Shown: in pieces, positions 18,531 to 33,016 of the stretch | Layout of the letters: each line of letters begins with the position of its first letter | Numbering within the stretch: the first letter of the stretch is position 1 | Assembly: GCF_008764245.1 (NCBI RefSeq) | Contig: NZ_VTQV01000002.1 | Span: forward strand, 95,187-159,186 | DNA length: 64,000 nucleotides | Reading direction: 5' to 3' | Source: Bacillus subtilis | GTDB lineage: Bacteria; Bacillota; Bacilli; Bacillales; Bacillaceae_C | Notes under the pieces: generated by a model | Database searches by the model: none | What the model saw: the letters and a program-made list of their open reading frames with translations, nothing else | What the model was told of the DNA's origin: nothing | Made by a program: the position numbers and the translations under genes

Positions 18531-19673
18531 ATGGAGAAGAAAATCAAAGTCATGTCTGTTTTCGGGACAAGGCCAGAAGCGATAAAAATGGCTCCGTTAG
18601 TTTTAGAACTTCAAAAGAGAGTCACTCAATTTGAATCGATTCTAACGGTAACAGCCCAACATCGCCAAATGTTGGATCAAGTTTTAGAGATATTTGCTCT
18701 CCATCCTGACTACGATTTAAATATTATGAAAGATCGGCAGACATTAATTGATATTTCCACTCGAGGGTTGACGGGATTAGATCGAATTATGAAGGAAGCA
18801 AAGCCGGATATTGTGCTTGTTCATGGGGACACTTCGACGAGTTTTATCGCTAGTTTAGCTGCTTTTTACAACCAGATAGAGGTAGGTCATGTGGAGGCAG
18901 GTTTAAGGACTTGGAATAAGCTTTCGCCGTTTCCAGAAGAAATTCATCGACAATTGACAGGTGTATTGGCGGACCTGCATTTTGCGCCAACCGAGGCCGC
19001 TGCAAATAATCTATTGCAGGAAAATAAGCGGAGTGAAAGCATCTTTGTTACAGGGAACACAGCGATTGATGCCTTACAAACGACCGTGAAGAAAAACTAT
19101 CATCACGAAGTACTTGACCGAATTGGTGAGGACCGACTTCTTCTCGTGACCGCGCATAGGCGCGAAAACCTGGGTGAGCCAATGAAAAATATGTTCCGGG
19201 CGATTAAAAGAATTGTGCAACAGCATTCCGATGTACAAGTCGTTTATCCTGTTCACCTCAATCCGGTCGTTCGGGAATTAGCTGAAGAAATATTAGGGGA
19301 AAACAAGCGTATCCATTTGATTGACCCTTTAGATGTGATTGATTTTCATAATTTTGCCGATCGAGCTCACTTAATTTTGACAGATTCCGGTGGTGTTCAA
19401 GAAGAAGCCCCTTCCCTAGGTGTTCCAGTTCTTGTGCTTAGGGATACAACAGAGCGGCCAGAGGGTATTCAAGCAGGGACCTTAAAACTTGCAGGAACAG
19501 ATGAGGATAAGATTTATGAGTTTGCGAATGAATTACTGACGAATCAAGAGGAATACAATAGAATGGCTCATGCCTCTAATCCTTATGGAGATGGGCGAGC
19601 TTCTGAAAGAATTTGTGAGGCTATTTTATATCATTTTAATCAAAGTCTGAAAAGACCAGAAACCTTTGAGTAA
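18531..19673 (+). CDS. mnaA: UDP-N-acetylglucosamine 2-epimerase (non-hydrolysing)
   Basis: It interconverts UDP-GlcNAc and UDP-ManNAc, supplying ManNAc for teichoic-acid linkage units or other wall polymers. The GT-B-like fold shows FGTRPEAIKMAPL at the N terminus, GHVEAGLRT and LTDSGGVQEEAPSLG. ATG 18531 gives 380 residues, the usual length, with aaggaagtga about ten bases upstream; a TTG six bases earlier is also possible. In many Bacillaceae this gene sits between upp and atpI, as here. Confidence 0.94.
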   Translation: MEKKIKVMSVFGTRPEAIKMAPLVLELQKRVTQFESILTVTAQHRQMLDQVLEIFALHPDYDLNIMKDRQTLIDISTRGLTGLDRIMKEAKPDIVLVHGDTSTSFIASLAAFYNQIEVGHVEAGLRTWNKLSPFPEEIHRQLTGVLADLHFAPTEAAANNLLQENKRSESIFVTGNTAIDALQTTVKKNYHHEVLDRIGEDRLLLVTAHRRENLGEPMKNMFRAIKRIVQQHSDVQVVYPVHLNPVVRELAEEILGENKRIHLIDPLDVIDFHNFADRAHLILTDSGGVQEEAPSLGVPVLVLRDTTERPEGIQAGTLKLAGTDEDKIYEFANELLTNQEEYNRMAHASNPYGDGRASERICEAILYHFNQSLKRPETFE

Positions 19674-19800
19674 AGGGTGTTAGGGTGATTGTAGATCGAA
19701 GTCACTAAATGCCAAAAATAAGGAAAGAATTTTATGGTAATTTTGTGAACAAATTTAGAATAAAATAAAAACATTGTATCCTAAATTAATAGAAAATCAA

Positions 19801-19829
19801 TTGACTTTGATATAGTGCTATTGTATGCT
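19801..19829 (+). promoter_or_regulatory. Sigma-A promoter of the atp operon
   Basis: TTGACT, a 17-bp spacer and TATGCT. The transcript would begin near 19836 and carry a leader of about 270 nt before atpI. The leader contains small inverted repeats, but I recognise no known riboswitch. The rest of the 436-bp gap shows no gene. Confidence 0.75.
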
Positions 19830-20109
19830 GAAAAAGGCTGTAGATAAACAGTCAAATCCACGTAATATTAGGCAATGGGACCACTTACATATAGGGGTTC
19901 ATTTTCTGTGTATAAGGTCATACCTTTTACGCACATTATGTCGTAGTTCGTCGAATCAGAATCTCAGTTAGATGTGATCTTTATTCCACTTTACTAAGTA
20001 AAAATAGTAGAGATCTAAGTAACGTTTTTCTGGTGGTCGGCAAGCTTTCGCCATTCTGCTGTTTTTCTACAGGTTAGCCTCCAAGCTCACGACTTTGGGA
20101 GATATCTAA

Positions 20110-21223
<1,114 letters not shown>

Positions 21224-21267
21224 TATATACCCGTTTTAAATAACGGAAAACATATTTTTTTATATAA

Positions 21268-21498
<231 letters not shown>

Positions 21499-21586
21499 TA
21501 GATGCTCCATTTGCCGATGAGGCGGTCCATTTACATGATGTAGTAGACGCCTATCTTTGAGTTGGCGGAGTTCATTACTAGATGAA

Positions 21587-21618
21587 AATGGCGAAGCTTA
21601 CTTAAAAACTTCGCCATT
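21587..21618 (+). other. Intra-operon hairpin between atpE and atpF
   Basis: A perfect 10-bp stem aatggcgaag / cttcgccatt is followed by gctttattt. It could be a partial terminator or a 3' stabiliser that raises subunit c expression over downstream genes. Confidence 0.6.
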
Positions 21619-21703
21619 GCTTTATTTACAAAATGTAAATGTTAGTTTTTGAACCATGAATTTGAAAAAAGTTGCCTTGATTTTGAAGGGAGTGAAGCAT
21701 AAC

Positions 21704-22210
21704 GTGCTTGCAAAAAGTTTAGTGCTAGGACAGGCTTTTAATGGTGGAGATATTGCATTCACCTTGATAGCGTTCTTAGTATTATTGTTCATACTTAAAA
21801 AAGTTGCTTGGGGCCCATTAATGGGTATCATGATCAAGCGTGAAGAATATATTGCCACTGAAATTGAAGAGGCAGAAAAAAGTCGAGTTGAATCCAATAA
21901 ATTGTTGGAAGAACAAAAAGAATTATTAAAACAGGCTCGACAAGAAGCACAAGAAATGATTGACAACTCCAAACAACATGGAGAGGTACAACGTGAGGAA
22001 ATTGTTCAATTAGCGAAACAAGAGGCTGAACGTTTGAAAGAATCCGCACGTATTGAAATTGAACAAGAAAAAGAACAGGCTATCGCTGCTTTGCGTGAAC
22101 AAGTGGCCTCATTGTCTGTAATGATTGCTTCGAAAGTAATTGAAAAAGAATTGAATGAAGAAGATCAACAAAAACTGATCGATGAATATGTTCAAAGGGC
22201 AGGAGAGTAA
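21704..22210 (+). CDS. atpF: ATP synthase F0 subunit b
   Basis: The peripheral stalk subunit. A single N-terminal membrane helix (about residues 15-34) follows AFNGGDIAF and is succeeded by a long charged coiled coil ending in [20 protein letters not shown], as in other Bacillus b subunits. The GTG start at 21704, after gggagtga, gives 168 residues and matches known N termini. The ATG 48 bases upstream has no ribosome binding site. Confidence 0.93.
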   Translation: MLAKSLVLGQAFNGGDIAFTLIAFLVLLFILKKVAWGPLMGIMIKREEYIATEIEEAEKSRVESNKLLEEQKELLKQARQEAQEMIDNSKQHGEVQREEIVQLAKQEAERLKESARIEIEQEKEQAIAALREQVASLSVMIASKVIEKELNEEDQQKLIDEYVQRAGE

Positions 22211-22212
22211 GC

Positions 22213-22749
22213 ATGAGCAAAAATGTTGTTGCTGAACGCTATGGTTTAGCCTTATATCAACTAGCCAAAGAACAAAATCAAGTGAACAAATGGGAAGAAG
22301 AAGTTCGTGTTGTGCGTAAATCGGTGAAGGACAATCCAGATTTAATTACACTACTTTCTTCTCCTAATCTCACGATTCAGCAAAAGAAAAATGTTGCGAA
22401 AGAGGTTTTTGCTAACCTATCTCCAAGCATCGTAAACACAATCATGCTTTTAATTGATCGAAATCGCCAAAATCACATAGTAGATGTGGCAAGTTCTTTT
22501 ATTGAATATGCGAATCAAGATCATGGAGTGGCAGAAGCAACGGTTTATTCTGTACGAGCATTAACAGCATCAGAAACAGAAGCCATTTCAGCAACATTTG
22601 CAGCAAAAGTAGGTAGACGCTCTTTAAATATCGAAAATATTGTTGATTCTGATCTCCTTGGCGGAATTAAGGTAAGTATAGGAAATCGTATTTTTGATGG
22701 AAGCCTTCGTGGGCAATTAGATCGTCTTGCAAGAACATTAACGACTTGA
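22213..22749 (+). CDS. atpH: ATP synthase F1 subunit delta
   Basis: It connects the F1 head to the peripheral stalk. The 178-residue OSCP/delta family protein has an N-terminal helical bundle (VAERYGLALYQLAKEQ) and the C-terminal GGIKVSIGNRIFDGSL signature. It begins two bases after the atpF stop, with the aggagag site inside atpF. Confidence 0.96.
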   Translation: MSKNVVAERYGLALYQLAKEQNQVNKWEEEVRVVRKSVKDNPDLITLLSSPNLTIQQKKNVAKEVFANLSPSIVNTIMLLIDRNRQNHIVDVASSFIEYANQDHGVAEATVYSVRALTASETEAISATFAAKVGRRSLNIENIVDSDLLGGIKVSIGNRIFDGSLRGQLDRLARTLTT

Positions 22750-22769
22750 TGAAGTCTTTTGAAAAATGA

Positions 22770-24290
<1,521 letters not shown>

Positions 24291-24324
24291 ATATATATTT
24301 AGTTTAAGGGAAATGGCTCCAATC

Positions 24325-24480
24325 ATAAATGGAACACATTCTTGATTATAGTGTGTGTTCAAAAAGGAGGATTTTTTACCGAGGCCTGCAGGATGTAGGT
24401 CACAAAGGCGTGGCGATTGTTGTCGCGAAATTAGCCTTTGATCCTCACGCTTTGAACATCCTTTTATATGTTCCATTTAT
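24325..24480. mobile_element. Small inverted-repeat element inside the atp operon
   Basis: Between atpA and atpG lies an element bounded by TGTTCAAAAAG (24356-24366) and CTTTGAACA (24450-24458). The same termini occur in the elements at 30.2 and 35.2 kb. It is nested in a perfect 12-bp inverted repeat, ATAAATGGAACA (24325-24336) and complement (24469-24480). Its interior is a GGA-hairpin module (CCTGCA-GGA-TGTAGG, then an AAAGGC / GCCTTT stem) nearly identical to the murA leader module. It has no coding capacity and looks like a MITE. Confidence 0.7.
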
Positions 24481-24519
24481 GTGTGAGTCCAAAATACTGG
24501 GAAAGGATGGTGAACTTAG

Positions 24520-25377
<858 letters not shown>

Positions 25378-25389
25378 TATTTTACATGA

Positions 25390-26832
<1,443 letters not shown>

Positions 26833-26838
26833 TAATAG

Positions 26839-27252
<414 letters not shown>

Positions 27253-27278
27253 AATATAGGCATGTAATTTAAATAATC

Positions 27279-27318
27279 TAACACCTTCTGATCGTTTGAT
27301 TAGAGGGTGTTGATTTTT
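27279..27318 (+). terminator. Terminator of the atp operon
   Basis: An aacaccttct / agagggtgtt stem followed by gattttta. Confidence 0.75.
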
Positions 27319-27319
27319 A

Positions 27320-27375
27320 GGCAACAGGAAGTTGGTCAGAACAGCGTTGCGACGTATGCCTTGCGCTGTTAGTTT
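27320..27375 (+). repeat. Degenerate GGA-hairpin module before ywzB
   Basis: CAAC-AGGAA-GTTG directly after the atp terminator is followed by a larger gaacagcg / cgctgtt stem enclosing ttgcgacgtatgccttg. It resembles the GGCGTTGC modules elsewhere, but the loop is altered. Confidence 0.5.
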
Positions 27376-27400
27376 GTTCAGATAATGGAGGTAGTATTAG

Positions 27401-27634
27401 ATGCTTGAGAATTTAGGCCAACAGGCATTAATCAATATCTTTTCACATTTATTTTTCATTGGCGTAGCATTCATTGCCTTACAAGCACTTCATTTTGATA
27501 AATTACTTAGAGGTAATCGAGTTTTTCAGGCAAGACTACTATATGTCCTTTTAACGATTGTAATTGGTTCTACCGTGAGTAACTTTTTTCTTGATTATTT
27601 GTATTGGTCAAAGCAGTTACAATTACTTTTTTAG
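27401..27634 (+). CDS. ywzB: DUF1146 family membrane protein YwzB
   Basis: A 77-residue protein with two or three hydrophobic segments (about 8-28 and 45-67), belonging to DUF1146. Its function is unknown; it follows the atp operon in most Bacillus. An atggagg site precedes the ATG. The small size and membrane nature suggest a role near the envelope, but nothing more can be said. Confidence 0.85.
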   Translation: MLENLGQQALINIFSHLFFIGVAFIALQALHFDKLLRGNRVFQARLLYVLLTIVIGSTVSNFFLDYLYWSKQLQLLF

Positions 27635-27743
27635 TGTTATATAATGTTATCCATCGGTCGTTGTTGAGCTACTAACTCATGTCTTCCCACGTGTGTCTCC
27701 ATCTATCTATCATGACAAATTGCAAACAAAATATGTCCAATTC

Positions 27744-27771
27744 TTGACAAGTATTATTTTTATTGAATAAT
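27744..27771 (+). promoter_or_regulatory. Candidate sigma-A promoter upstream of ywmB
   Basis: A consensus TTGACA is followed after 16 bp by AATAAT. The leader to ywmB would be about 155 nt, with no gene in it that I can support. Confidence 0.45.
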
Positions 27772-27934
27772 GGTCCTTTTTACCTGTTTGCAAACCGGAA
27801 TCTTTTGTATATCATTTGTAATGATGTGTGCGAATTTTGTCGGATCTAGTAGTCATTGTTCGTCTAATCTTGCGTTATGTTATATGTATGACTCTTCCCC
27901 TAAAGGAAACAATGGTAGTAAGGGGGAATGGAGC

Positions 27935-28645
27935 ATGAAAACAAACATTTACAAGATTTTGATTATGACTGGCTTATTTGCTTTTTGTTTCATTTTAATT
28001 TTTAATGGGAATAAGTTAAGTGCGAAGACAAATATAGAAGATCTTCAACAATTAGCGAGTTCAGTTAAAAAAGCAGATGGAACGATTATTGAATGGTCTC
28101 TGTATGCAAGAGAATCTGTTCAAGTTTTGAATGTGGATCAATATATACTTCAATATCCAGAGATGGAATGGACGGTTGGAGAGGATTCCTTAATAGGAAC
28201 ATTAAACACTGGTACATATAGTGAAACCATTCAGATCATGAACAATCAACATAACAACACTCCATTTATTTCATACGAGCTATCGGGAACAGACTGGGAC
28301 GAAGACACTGGGTTGCAAGCTTCGGAAACCGCTAGCCATCGTATGAAGACCCTTTTTAATGGTGAACCAACTTTATTCTCTTGTATTAAAGGCGAATTCA
28401 ATCATAAAATAGATGAATTTACCGAACAATCTTTAAATACTTTTATGCAATCTTTACAGGCAAAGGAAATTGAATCGATTACCGAACATAATTTTCGATC
28501 CATTTCAGCATATTCCTCTCTTTTTACCCAAACTTTAGCATTAACGGAACAACAAATGAATATACAATTGGGCTTGAGAAATAGTGAATTGGACAATGGA
28601 ACGATTTTTGTGATCGGCACACCCATCTTGACGATTGAATATTAA
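27935..28645 (+). CDS. ywmB: YwmB family protein, TATA-box-binding-like fold
   Basis: A 236-residue exported or membrane-anchored protein with one N-terminal hydrophobic segment (about 7-27), then a DUF1779 domain that has a TATA-binding-protein-like fold. Its function is unknown; it is always near murAA and spoIID. ATG 27935 follows aggggga; the open frame extends 55 codons upstream, but that part is Cys-rich and lacks support. It lies 32 bp before murAA. Confidence 0.85.
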   Translation: MKTNIYKILIMTGLFAFCFILIFNGNKLSAKTNIEDLQQLASSVKKADGTIIEWSLYARESVQVLNVDQYILQYPEMEWTVGEDSLIGTLNTGTYSETIQIMNNQHNNTPFISYELSGTDWDEDTGLQASETASHRMKTLFNGEPTLFSCIKGEFNHKIDEFTEQSLNTFMQSLQAKEIESITEHNFRSISAYSSLFTQTLALTEQQMNIQLGLRNSELDNGTIFVIGTPILTIEY

Positions 28646-28677
28646 TATAAGGACTACGGACGCGGAGGGGAATTCTC

Positions 28678-29988
28678 TTGGAAAAAATCATCGTCCGCGG
28701 CGGTAACAGATTGAATGGCACAGTAAAAGTTGAAGGAGCTAAAAATGCCGTTCTTCCAGTGATCGCTGCATCATTATTAGCAAGTGAGGGAAAAAGCATC
28801 ATTCGGGATGTTCCATCTCTCTCCGATGTATATACAATTGGCGAAGTTTTACGCCATCTCAATGCTAATGTAGAATTCGAAAATAAAAAGATTACAGTTG
28901 ATGCCACGGATCATCTAAATATTGAAGCTCCATTTGAATACATGCGTAAAATGCGAGCCTCAGTACAAGTAATGGGACCATTATTAGGTAGAATTGGGAA
29001 AGCGAGAGTTGCTTTACCAGGAGGCTGTGCGATTGGCTCCAGACCGATTGATTTACATTTGAAGGGCTTCGAGGCAATGGGAGCAAAAGTGAAGGTAGAC
29101 AACGGTTTTATTGAAGCGACAGCTGATCGTTTAACTGGAGCAAAAATCTATTTGGACTTTCCAAGTGTTGGAGCGACGCAAAACATTATGACTGCGGCGG
29201 TGTTGGCCAAAGGAGAAACCATTATTGAGAACTGTGCGAAAGAACCGGAGATTGTGGATCTTGCTAATTTCCTCAATAAAATGGGGGCTCAAGTGAAAGG
29301 TGCAGGAACAGGTACCATTCGTATTGAAGGTGTTGAAAAGGTTTATGGTGCCGACCATACGATTATACCTGACAGAATTGAAGCAGGCACTTTCATGGCC
29401 GCTGCAGCCATCACAGGCGGAAATGTCTTTATAGAGGGTGCTGTCCCAGAACATTTATCGTCTGTCATCGCTAAATTGGAAGAAATGAATGTAATGTTTA
29501 TCGAAGAACCAAATGGAATCCGAGTAATTGGTCCAGAACGCTTAAAAGCAGTTGATATTAAAACAATGCCACATCCAGGTTTTCCGACAGATATGCAGTC
29601 GCAAATCATGGCATTGCTTTTGTGTGCGGAAGGCACAAGTCTTATTACGGAAACAGTATTTGAAAATCGGTATATGCATGTGGAAGAATTTCGCAGAATG
29701 AATGCTGATATTAAAATTGAAGGGCGCTCTGTTATTATCACGGGTCCATGCAAACTGCAAGGAGCAGAGGTGTCAGCAACAGATCTCCGAGCAGCTGCTG
29801 CACTAATTTTAGGCGGCCTCGCGGCTGACGGCTACACTCGTGTCACAGATTTACATCATTTAGATCGTGGCTATTTAGACCTCCATCTGAAACTTCGTGC
29901 TCTTGGTGCTGATATTGAAAGGGTTACGGATCAAGTAGAGGTAAAAGAAGAGGAAGTCATTCCGGCAAACGTGAAGGAAATATTATAA
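28678..29988 (+). CDS. murAA: UDP-N-acetylglucosamine 1-carboxyvinyltransferase, main copy
   Basis: The principal MurA of Bacillus peptidoglycan synthesis. At 436 residues it has the same length as B. subtilis MurAA. Lys22-Asn23 and the catalytic Cys117 in [14 protein letters not shown] are present. It starts with TTG behind ggagggg. Compared with the copy at 3.4 kb it has a longer acidic C-terminal tail and belongs to the MurAA subtype by neighbourhood (ywmB, spoIID). Two MurA copies are normal for low-GC Gram-positives. Confidence 0.96.
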   Translation: MEKIIVRGGNRLNGTVKVEGAKNAVLPVIAASLLASEGKSIIRDVPSLSDVYTIGEVLRHLNANVEFENKKITVDATDHLNIEAPFEYMRKMRASVQVMGPLLGRIGKARVALPGGCAIGSRPIDLHLKGFEAMGAKVKVDNGFIEATADRLTGAKIYLDFPSVGATQNIMTAAVLAKGETIIENCAKEPEIVDLANFLNKMGAQVKGAGTGTIRIEGVEKVYGADHTIIPDRIEAGTFMAAAAITGGNVFIEGAVPEHLSSVIAKLEEMNVMFIEEPNGIRVIGPERLKAVDIKTMPHPGFPTDMQSQIMALLLCAEGTSLITETVFENRYMHVEEFRRMNADIKIEGRSVIITGPCKLQGAEVSATDLRAAAALILGGLAADGYTRVTDLHHLDRGYLDLHLKLRALGADIERVTDQVEVKEEEVIPANVKEIL

Positions 29989-29998
29989 CGCTAAACAC

Positions 29999-30055
29999 AA
30001 ATAAACCTGAATTCTTGAGGAGATCATTTATTTCTCATGGGTTCAGGTTTATTTA
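29999..30055 (+). terminator. Terminator of murAA
   Basis: An aaataaacctgaa / ttcaggtttattt stem with a long loop. The following 140 bp (30056-30197) hold nothing that I recognise. Confidence 0.7.
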
Positions 30056-30197
30056 TATACTTTCATGTCTACATCCCTGTTCAGGTCAATGGGGTATGTG
30101 TGATCAGTGACGTTCCACCCAATCTTGCTGCCAACCTATAGGTGTACGCAAGTTATACATATCGTTCAATCGATAAAAATATAGCCTTTTTCTTATA

Positions 30198-30529
30198 GAG
30201 GATGTTCAAAAAGTCCGGTAAAAATGACACTGCGAATTTCTTCGTTGGCTTGCTTCTCCGCTCCTTGGAAAAGAAAACCACTTTTCCGGCGTGCGATGCG
30301 GATTCGGGGAAGCTTTCCTTGTGCTCATGTATCAGGATAATGATCTTCTGCTAAATTCGCCCACGTCCTGTGGGCAACACGGAAGTCAGTACATCCTGTA
30401 CAAGTCCGCTGCTCGAAGGCTTCGCCGCCTCGAACTTTCGACGTACAGGATGTACTAGTGTCGGCGTTGCTGACAGGACGTCAGCGCCTTTAGCCGACTT
30501 GGTCCTTTTTATCCTCCTTTTTTAACACG
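30198..30529 (+). mobile_element. Inverted-repeat element, long copy (A) with inserted hairpins
   Basis: It starts gaggaTGTTCAAAAAGtccgg and ends with a decayed partner end (ggtcctttttatcctcc, then ttttttaacac). It shares about 65 bp at its left end, a central ccgctgctcgaaggc / gccgcctcgaac palindrome and its right end with copy B at 35.2 kb, which lies in opposite orientation. Extra material absent from copy B includes GGA-loop hairpins at 30360-30374, 30389-30401, 30443-30455 and 30469-30485. It is non-coding. Confidence 0.75.
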
Positions 30530-30537
30530 CACTTATA

Positions 30538-30568
30538 GACATAAATGCTTGTCCTAGCCCATATACAT
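30538..30568 (+). promoter_or_regulatory. Candidate sigma-E promoter of spoIID
   Basis: GACATAAAT and CATATACAT with about 14 bp between them fit the sigma-E pattern (-35 ATA core, -10 CATAnnnT) imperfectly. spoIID is a sigma-E gene in B. subtilis. Confidence 0.4.
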
Positions 30569-30618
30569 GGAGAAGAACGAACAGTTATTTTAACAAAATG
30601 GATATGGAGGAAAGGCAA

Positions 30619-31635
30619 ATGAAATCAATCAAACCCATTCTTATTTCTGCTACACTTTTAATTACTCTAACGTTCATCATCCCCTCCTTACTCGTGTTAT
30701 TTTCAAAAGATGAAAAAGCCGTAGTTCAGGAAGAAGTAAAAGGCGATTCTCCTAAAGAAGAAGCGGAGGTCCCAGAGCCAGATGTAGCTGTGTTTCGTGA
30801 TGCCTCTAAAGAAATTGAGACTTTTCCATTAGAAGAATATGTGACTGGGGTTGTAGCGATGGAGATGCCTGCTGACTTTGAAGTAGAAGCCCTTAAAGCG
30901 CAAGCCTTAGCGGCAAGGACATATGTTGTAAATTTTTTACTGCAAACAGATGAAAAGTCAGTTCCAGAAGGAGCAAATATTACCGATACAGTGACTCATC
31001 AGGTTTTCAAAGACCGGGATGAGTTGAAAGAACTGTGGGGAAAAGACTTTGATTGGAAATATAAAAAAATCGCTGAAGCCGTTCAAGCGACAAAGGGAGA
31101 AATCCTTACTTATAAAGACAAACCCATTACCGCCTCCTTCTTTTCAACTAGTAATGGATACACGGAGAACGCGGAAGAGTATTGGAAAGATAAAATCCCG
31201 TATTTGAAAAGTGTTGAAAGTCCCTGGGATAGTAAAGCACCTAATTTTGAAAGTGTGAAAAAAATACCAGTTAAGGAATTTGAAAAGCTATTAGGTGTAA
31301 GCATAGGCAGTCAAAAGGAAGTGGGAAAGATTACGAGCAAGACCTCGGGAAATAAAGTAGCAACGGTTCAAATTGCGGATAAAACATTCTCTGGACGAGA
31401 AATTAGGGAGAAACTGGATCTTCGTTCAACGGACTTCCGTTGGATACGGGAGGGTGATTCGATCACCATCACGACAAAAGGTTACGGGCACGGTGTTGGG
31501 ATGAGTCAATATGGTGCGAATGGGATGGCACAAGCAGGAAAGAATTATCGAGATATTGTGAAACATTATTACCATGATATCCATATATCTGAAGCGAACC
31601 AATTATTTGATAAACAATATGCGTATAACTCTTAG
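30619..31635 (+). CDS. spoIID: Stage II sporulation protein D (septal peptidoglycan hydrolase)
   Basis: This mother-cell membrane protein cuts denuded glycan strands with SpoIIP and SpoIIM to drive engulfment. An N-terminal membrane anchor (about residues 5-27) precedes the SpoIID domain, with the catalytic-Glu region VVAMEMPADFEVEALKAQAL, then STSNGYTENAEEYW and GYGHGVGMSQYGANGMA. ATG 30619, eight bases after ggagg, gives 338 residues. The ATG at 30598 is upstream of that site. A hairpin array follows the gene. Confidence 0.94.
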   Translation: MKSIKPILISATLLITLTFIIPSLLVLFSKDEKAVVQEEVKGDSPKEEAEVPEPDVAVFRDASKEIETFPLEEYVTGVVAMEMPADFEVEALKAQALAARTYVVNFLLQTDEKSVPEGANITDTVTHQVFKDRDELKELWGKDFDWKYKKIAEAVQATKGEILTYKDKPITASFFSTSNGYTENAEEYWKDKIPYLKSVESPWDSKAPNFESVKKIPVKEFEKLLGVSIGSQKEVGKITSKTSGNKVATVQIADKTFSGREIREKLDLRSTDFRWIREGDSITITTKGYGHGVGMSQYGANGMAQAGKNYRDIVKHYYHDIHISEANQLFDKQYAYNS

Positions 31636-31676
31636 GAGAAAATCGAAGGAAAACCAATTTAAGGGGATGCGTGGAG

Positions 31677-31942
31677 TGTGGCCGTCCCCGTATTGATTGA
31701 AAAAGGGAGAAAGGGGGACGGCGCCGAGTGTGGCCGTCCCCGTATAGATTGAAAAAAGGAGAAAGGGGGACGGCGCGGTGTGTGGCCGTCCCCGTATTGA
31801 TTGAAAAAGAGAAAAAGGGGGACGGCGCCGAGTGCGACCGTCCCCATAATGATTGAAAAAAGGAAAAAGGGGGACAGCGGTGTGTGTGGCCGTCCCCATA
31901 ATGATTGAAAAAGAGAAAAAGGGGGACAGCGCATAGCCTGGC
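31677..31942. repeat. Tandem array of five 52-bp hairpin units
   Basis: The arm gccgtcccc recurs at 31681, 31733, 31785, 31837 (as accgtcccc) and 31889, exactly 52 bp apart. Each is followed by an A-rich loop and gggggacggc or gggggacagc. Every unit can fold as a 9-10-bp stem. Each right arm can also pair with the next left arm across a short spacer, so two alternative hairpin registers exist. A degenerate sixth arm is at about 31941. Long open frames on the minus strand here are repeat artefacts. The rest of the spoIID-spoIIQ gap holds only the promoter. Confidence 0.9.
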
Positions 31943-32080
31943 CTCTCCTATTCTTAAAAAAAGTAAAAGAAACAGATCGTTCACGATATCTAAATTGACT
32001 GGTACTTTTACCCAATTTCTAAAAAAATGCATAAAAAAATCGTTTTGTCGAAAAATAACTGGATAAAATTTTTTAGACAA

Positions 32081-32109
32081 GTATAATATTTTCATTTCCT
32101 GTTCAGAAT
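32081..32109 (+). promoter_or_regulatory. Candidate sigma-F promoter of spoIIQ
   Basis: GTATA, a 15-bp spacer and GTTCAGAAT (fits GnnnAnAnT), the same layout as upstream of spoIIR. The leader would be very short, with the ribosome binding site beginning within a few bases of the start point. A TTTTGTCGAAAA sequence (Spo0A-box-like) lies at 32043-32054. Confidence 0.45.
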
Positions 32110-32129
32110 GATTGACAGAGGTGATGAAA

Positions 32130-33008
32130 ATGAGAGAGGAAGAAAAGAATCAATCTTCTCAATGGAAAAAAGTCCTAAAAAAGCGGTGGGTATATCCAGC
32201 AATTTATCTAGCCAGTGCAGCCTTGATTATATCTGGAATTTTCTGGTTCCAGGCGGCGAATAAAAAAGTAGCTGATCCGCCAAGTGTGACAGAAAATAAT
32301 ACAGATGATTTACTAGGCAGCAAAAATAATGAAGATGCAGTCGAGGTTACACAATCACTTGAAAATGTAGACATGCCTGTAGCGAATGAGGATGATGTGG
32401 AGTACATCACGGAATTTTTTGATATTAATGCATCTGAAGAAGAGCAGGAAGCAGCACTTATTGTGGATGGAAACAAATATCATCCTAATCTTGGAGTAGA
32501 TATTGCTAAAAAGGATAACAAAGAGTTTGATGTTCTCGCTGCTTTAAGTGGGAAAGTTACAGCGGTCCGCGATGATTCTTTGCTAGGAAATGTCATTGAA
32601 ATTGAACACGACAAAGGCATTACAACTGTATATCAATCTGTAAAGAATATTAAGGTTCAAGTAGGAGACTCTGTTAAGCAAGGAGACGCATTAGCAACTG
32701 CTGGTACAAGTCAACTAAATAAAGAGGCAAAAACACATTTGCATTTTGAAATTAGGAAAGACAATCAAGCTGTGAACCCGCAAAGCTATTTTGGACAACC
32801 TGTTACTTCTCTTGAAAAGGAATCTAAAGTTGAAATTCAAGAAAAAGAACAAGCTGATGAAAGTTCAAAAATGGACGAGGAAACTGACACTGAAAGCGAA
32901 ACTGGTTCTAATATGGAAGAATCCGATGATCAAGCAAAAAAAGATGATCAAATGAATACGAGTGATGAACCAATGGAAGAAACTTCAAATTTAGAAATTC
33001 AAGAGTAA
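32130..33008 (+). CDS. spoIIQ: Stage II sporulation protein Q
   Basis: A forespore membrane protein that pairs with SpoIIIAH to bridge the two membranes during engulfment. A cytoplasmic Lys/Glu-rich N terminus and one membrane helix (about 26-46) precede a LytM-like domain (about 110-215) and a long acidic tail. The first metal-ligand motif reads N-L-G-V-D where active M23 enzymes have H-x-G-x-D, while the HLHFE motif is kept. It is therefore probably an inactive peptidase fold. Start ATG 32130 follows gaggtga. Confidence 0.92.
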   Translation: MREEEKNQSSQWKKVLKKRWVYPAIYLASAALIISGIFWFQAANKKVADPPSVTENNTDDLLGSKNNEDAVEVTQSLENVDMPVANEDDVEYITEFFDINASEEEQEAALIVDGNKYHPNLGVDIAKKDNKEFDVLAALSGKVTAVRDDSLLGNVIEIEHDKGITTVYQSVKNIKVQVGDSVKQGDALATAGTSQLNKEAKTHLHFEIRKDNQAVNPQSYFGQPVTSLEKESKVEIQEKEQADESSKMDEETDTESETGSNMEESDDQAKKDDQMNTSDEPMEETSNLEIQE

Positions 33009-33016
33009 CTCACATT

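Noticed and set aside
27770-27934. 55-codon N-terminal extension of YwmB
   Set aside because: It is Cys-rich, without a ribosome binding site, and the conserved signal-anchor begins at the ATG at 27935.
32043-32054. Spo0A box (TTTTGTCGAAAA) upstream of spoIIQ
   Set aside because: The match is good, but spoIIQ is forespore-specific, similar TTGTCGAA strings occur near unrelated genes at 41155 and 50095, and A/T-rich chance matches are likely.
31469-32095. Long open frames on the minus strand across the spoIID-spoIIQ gap, with repeated Arg/Pro/Phe-rich peptides
   Set aside because: They arise from the 52-bp tandem repeat, are open in several frames at once and have no ribosome binding site or conserved composition.
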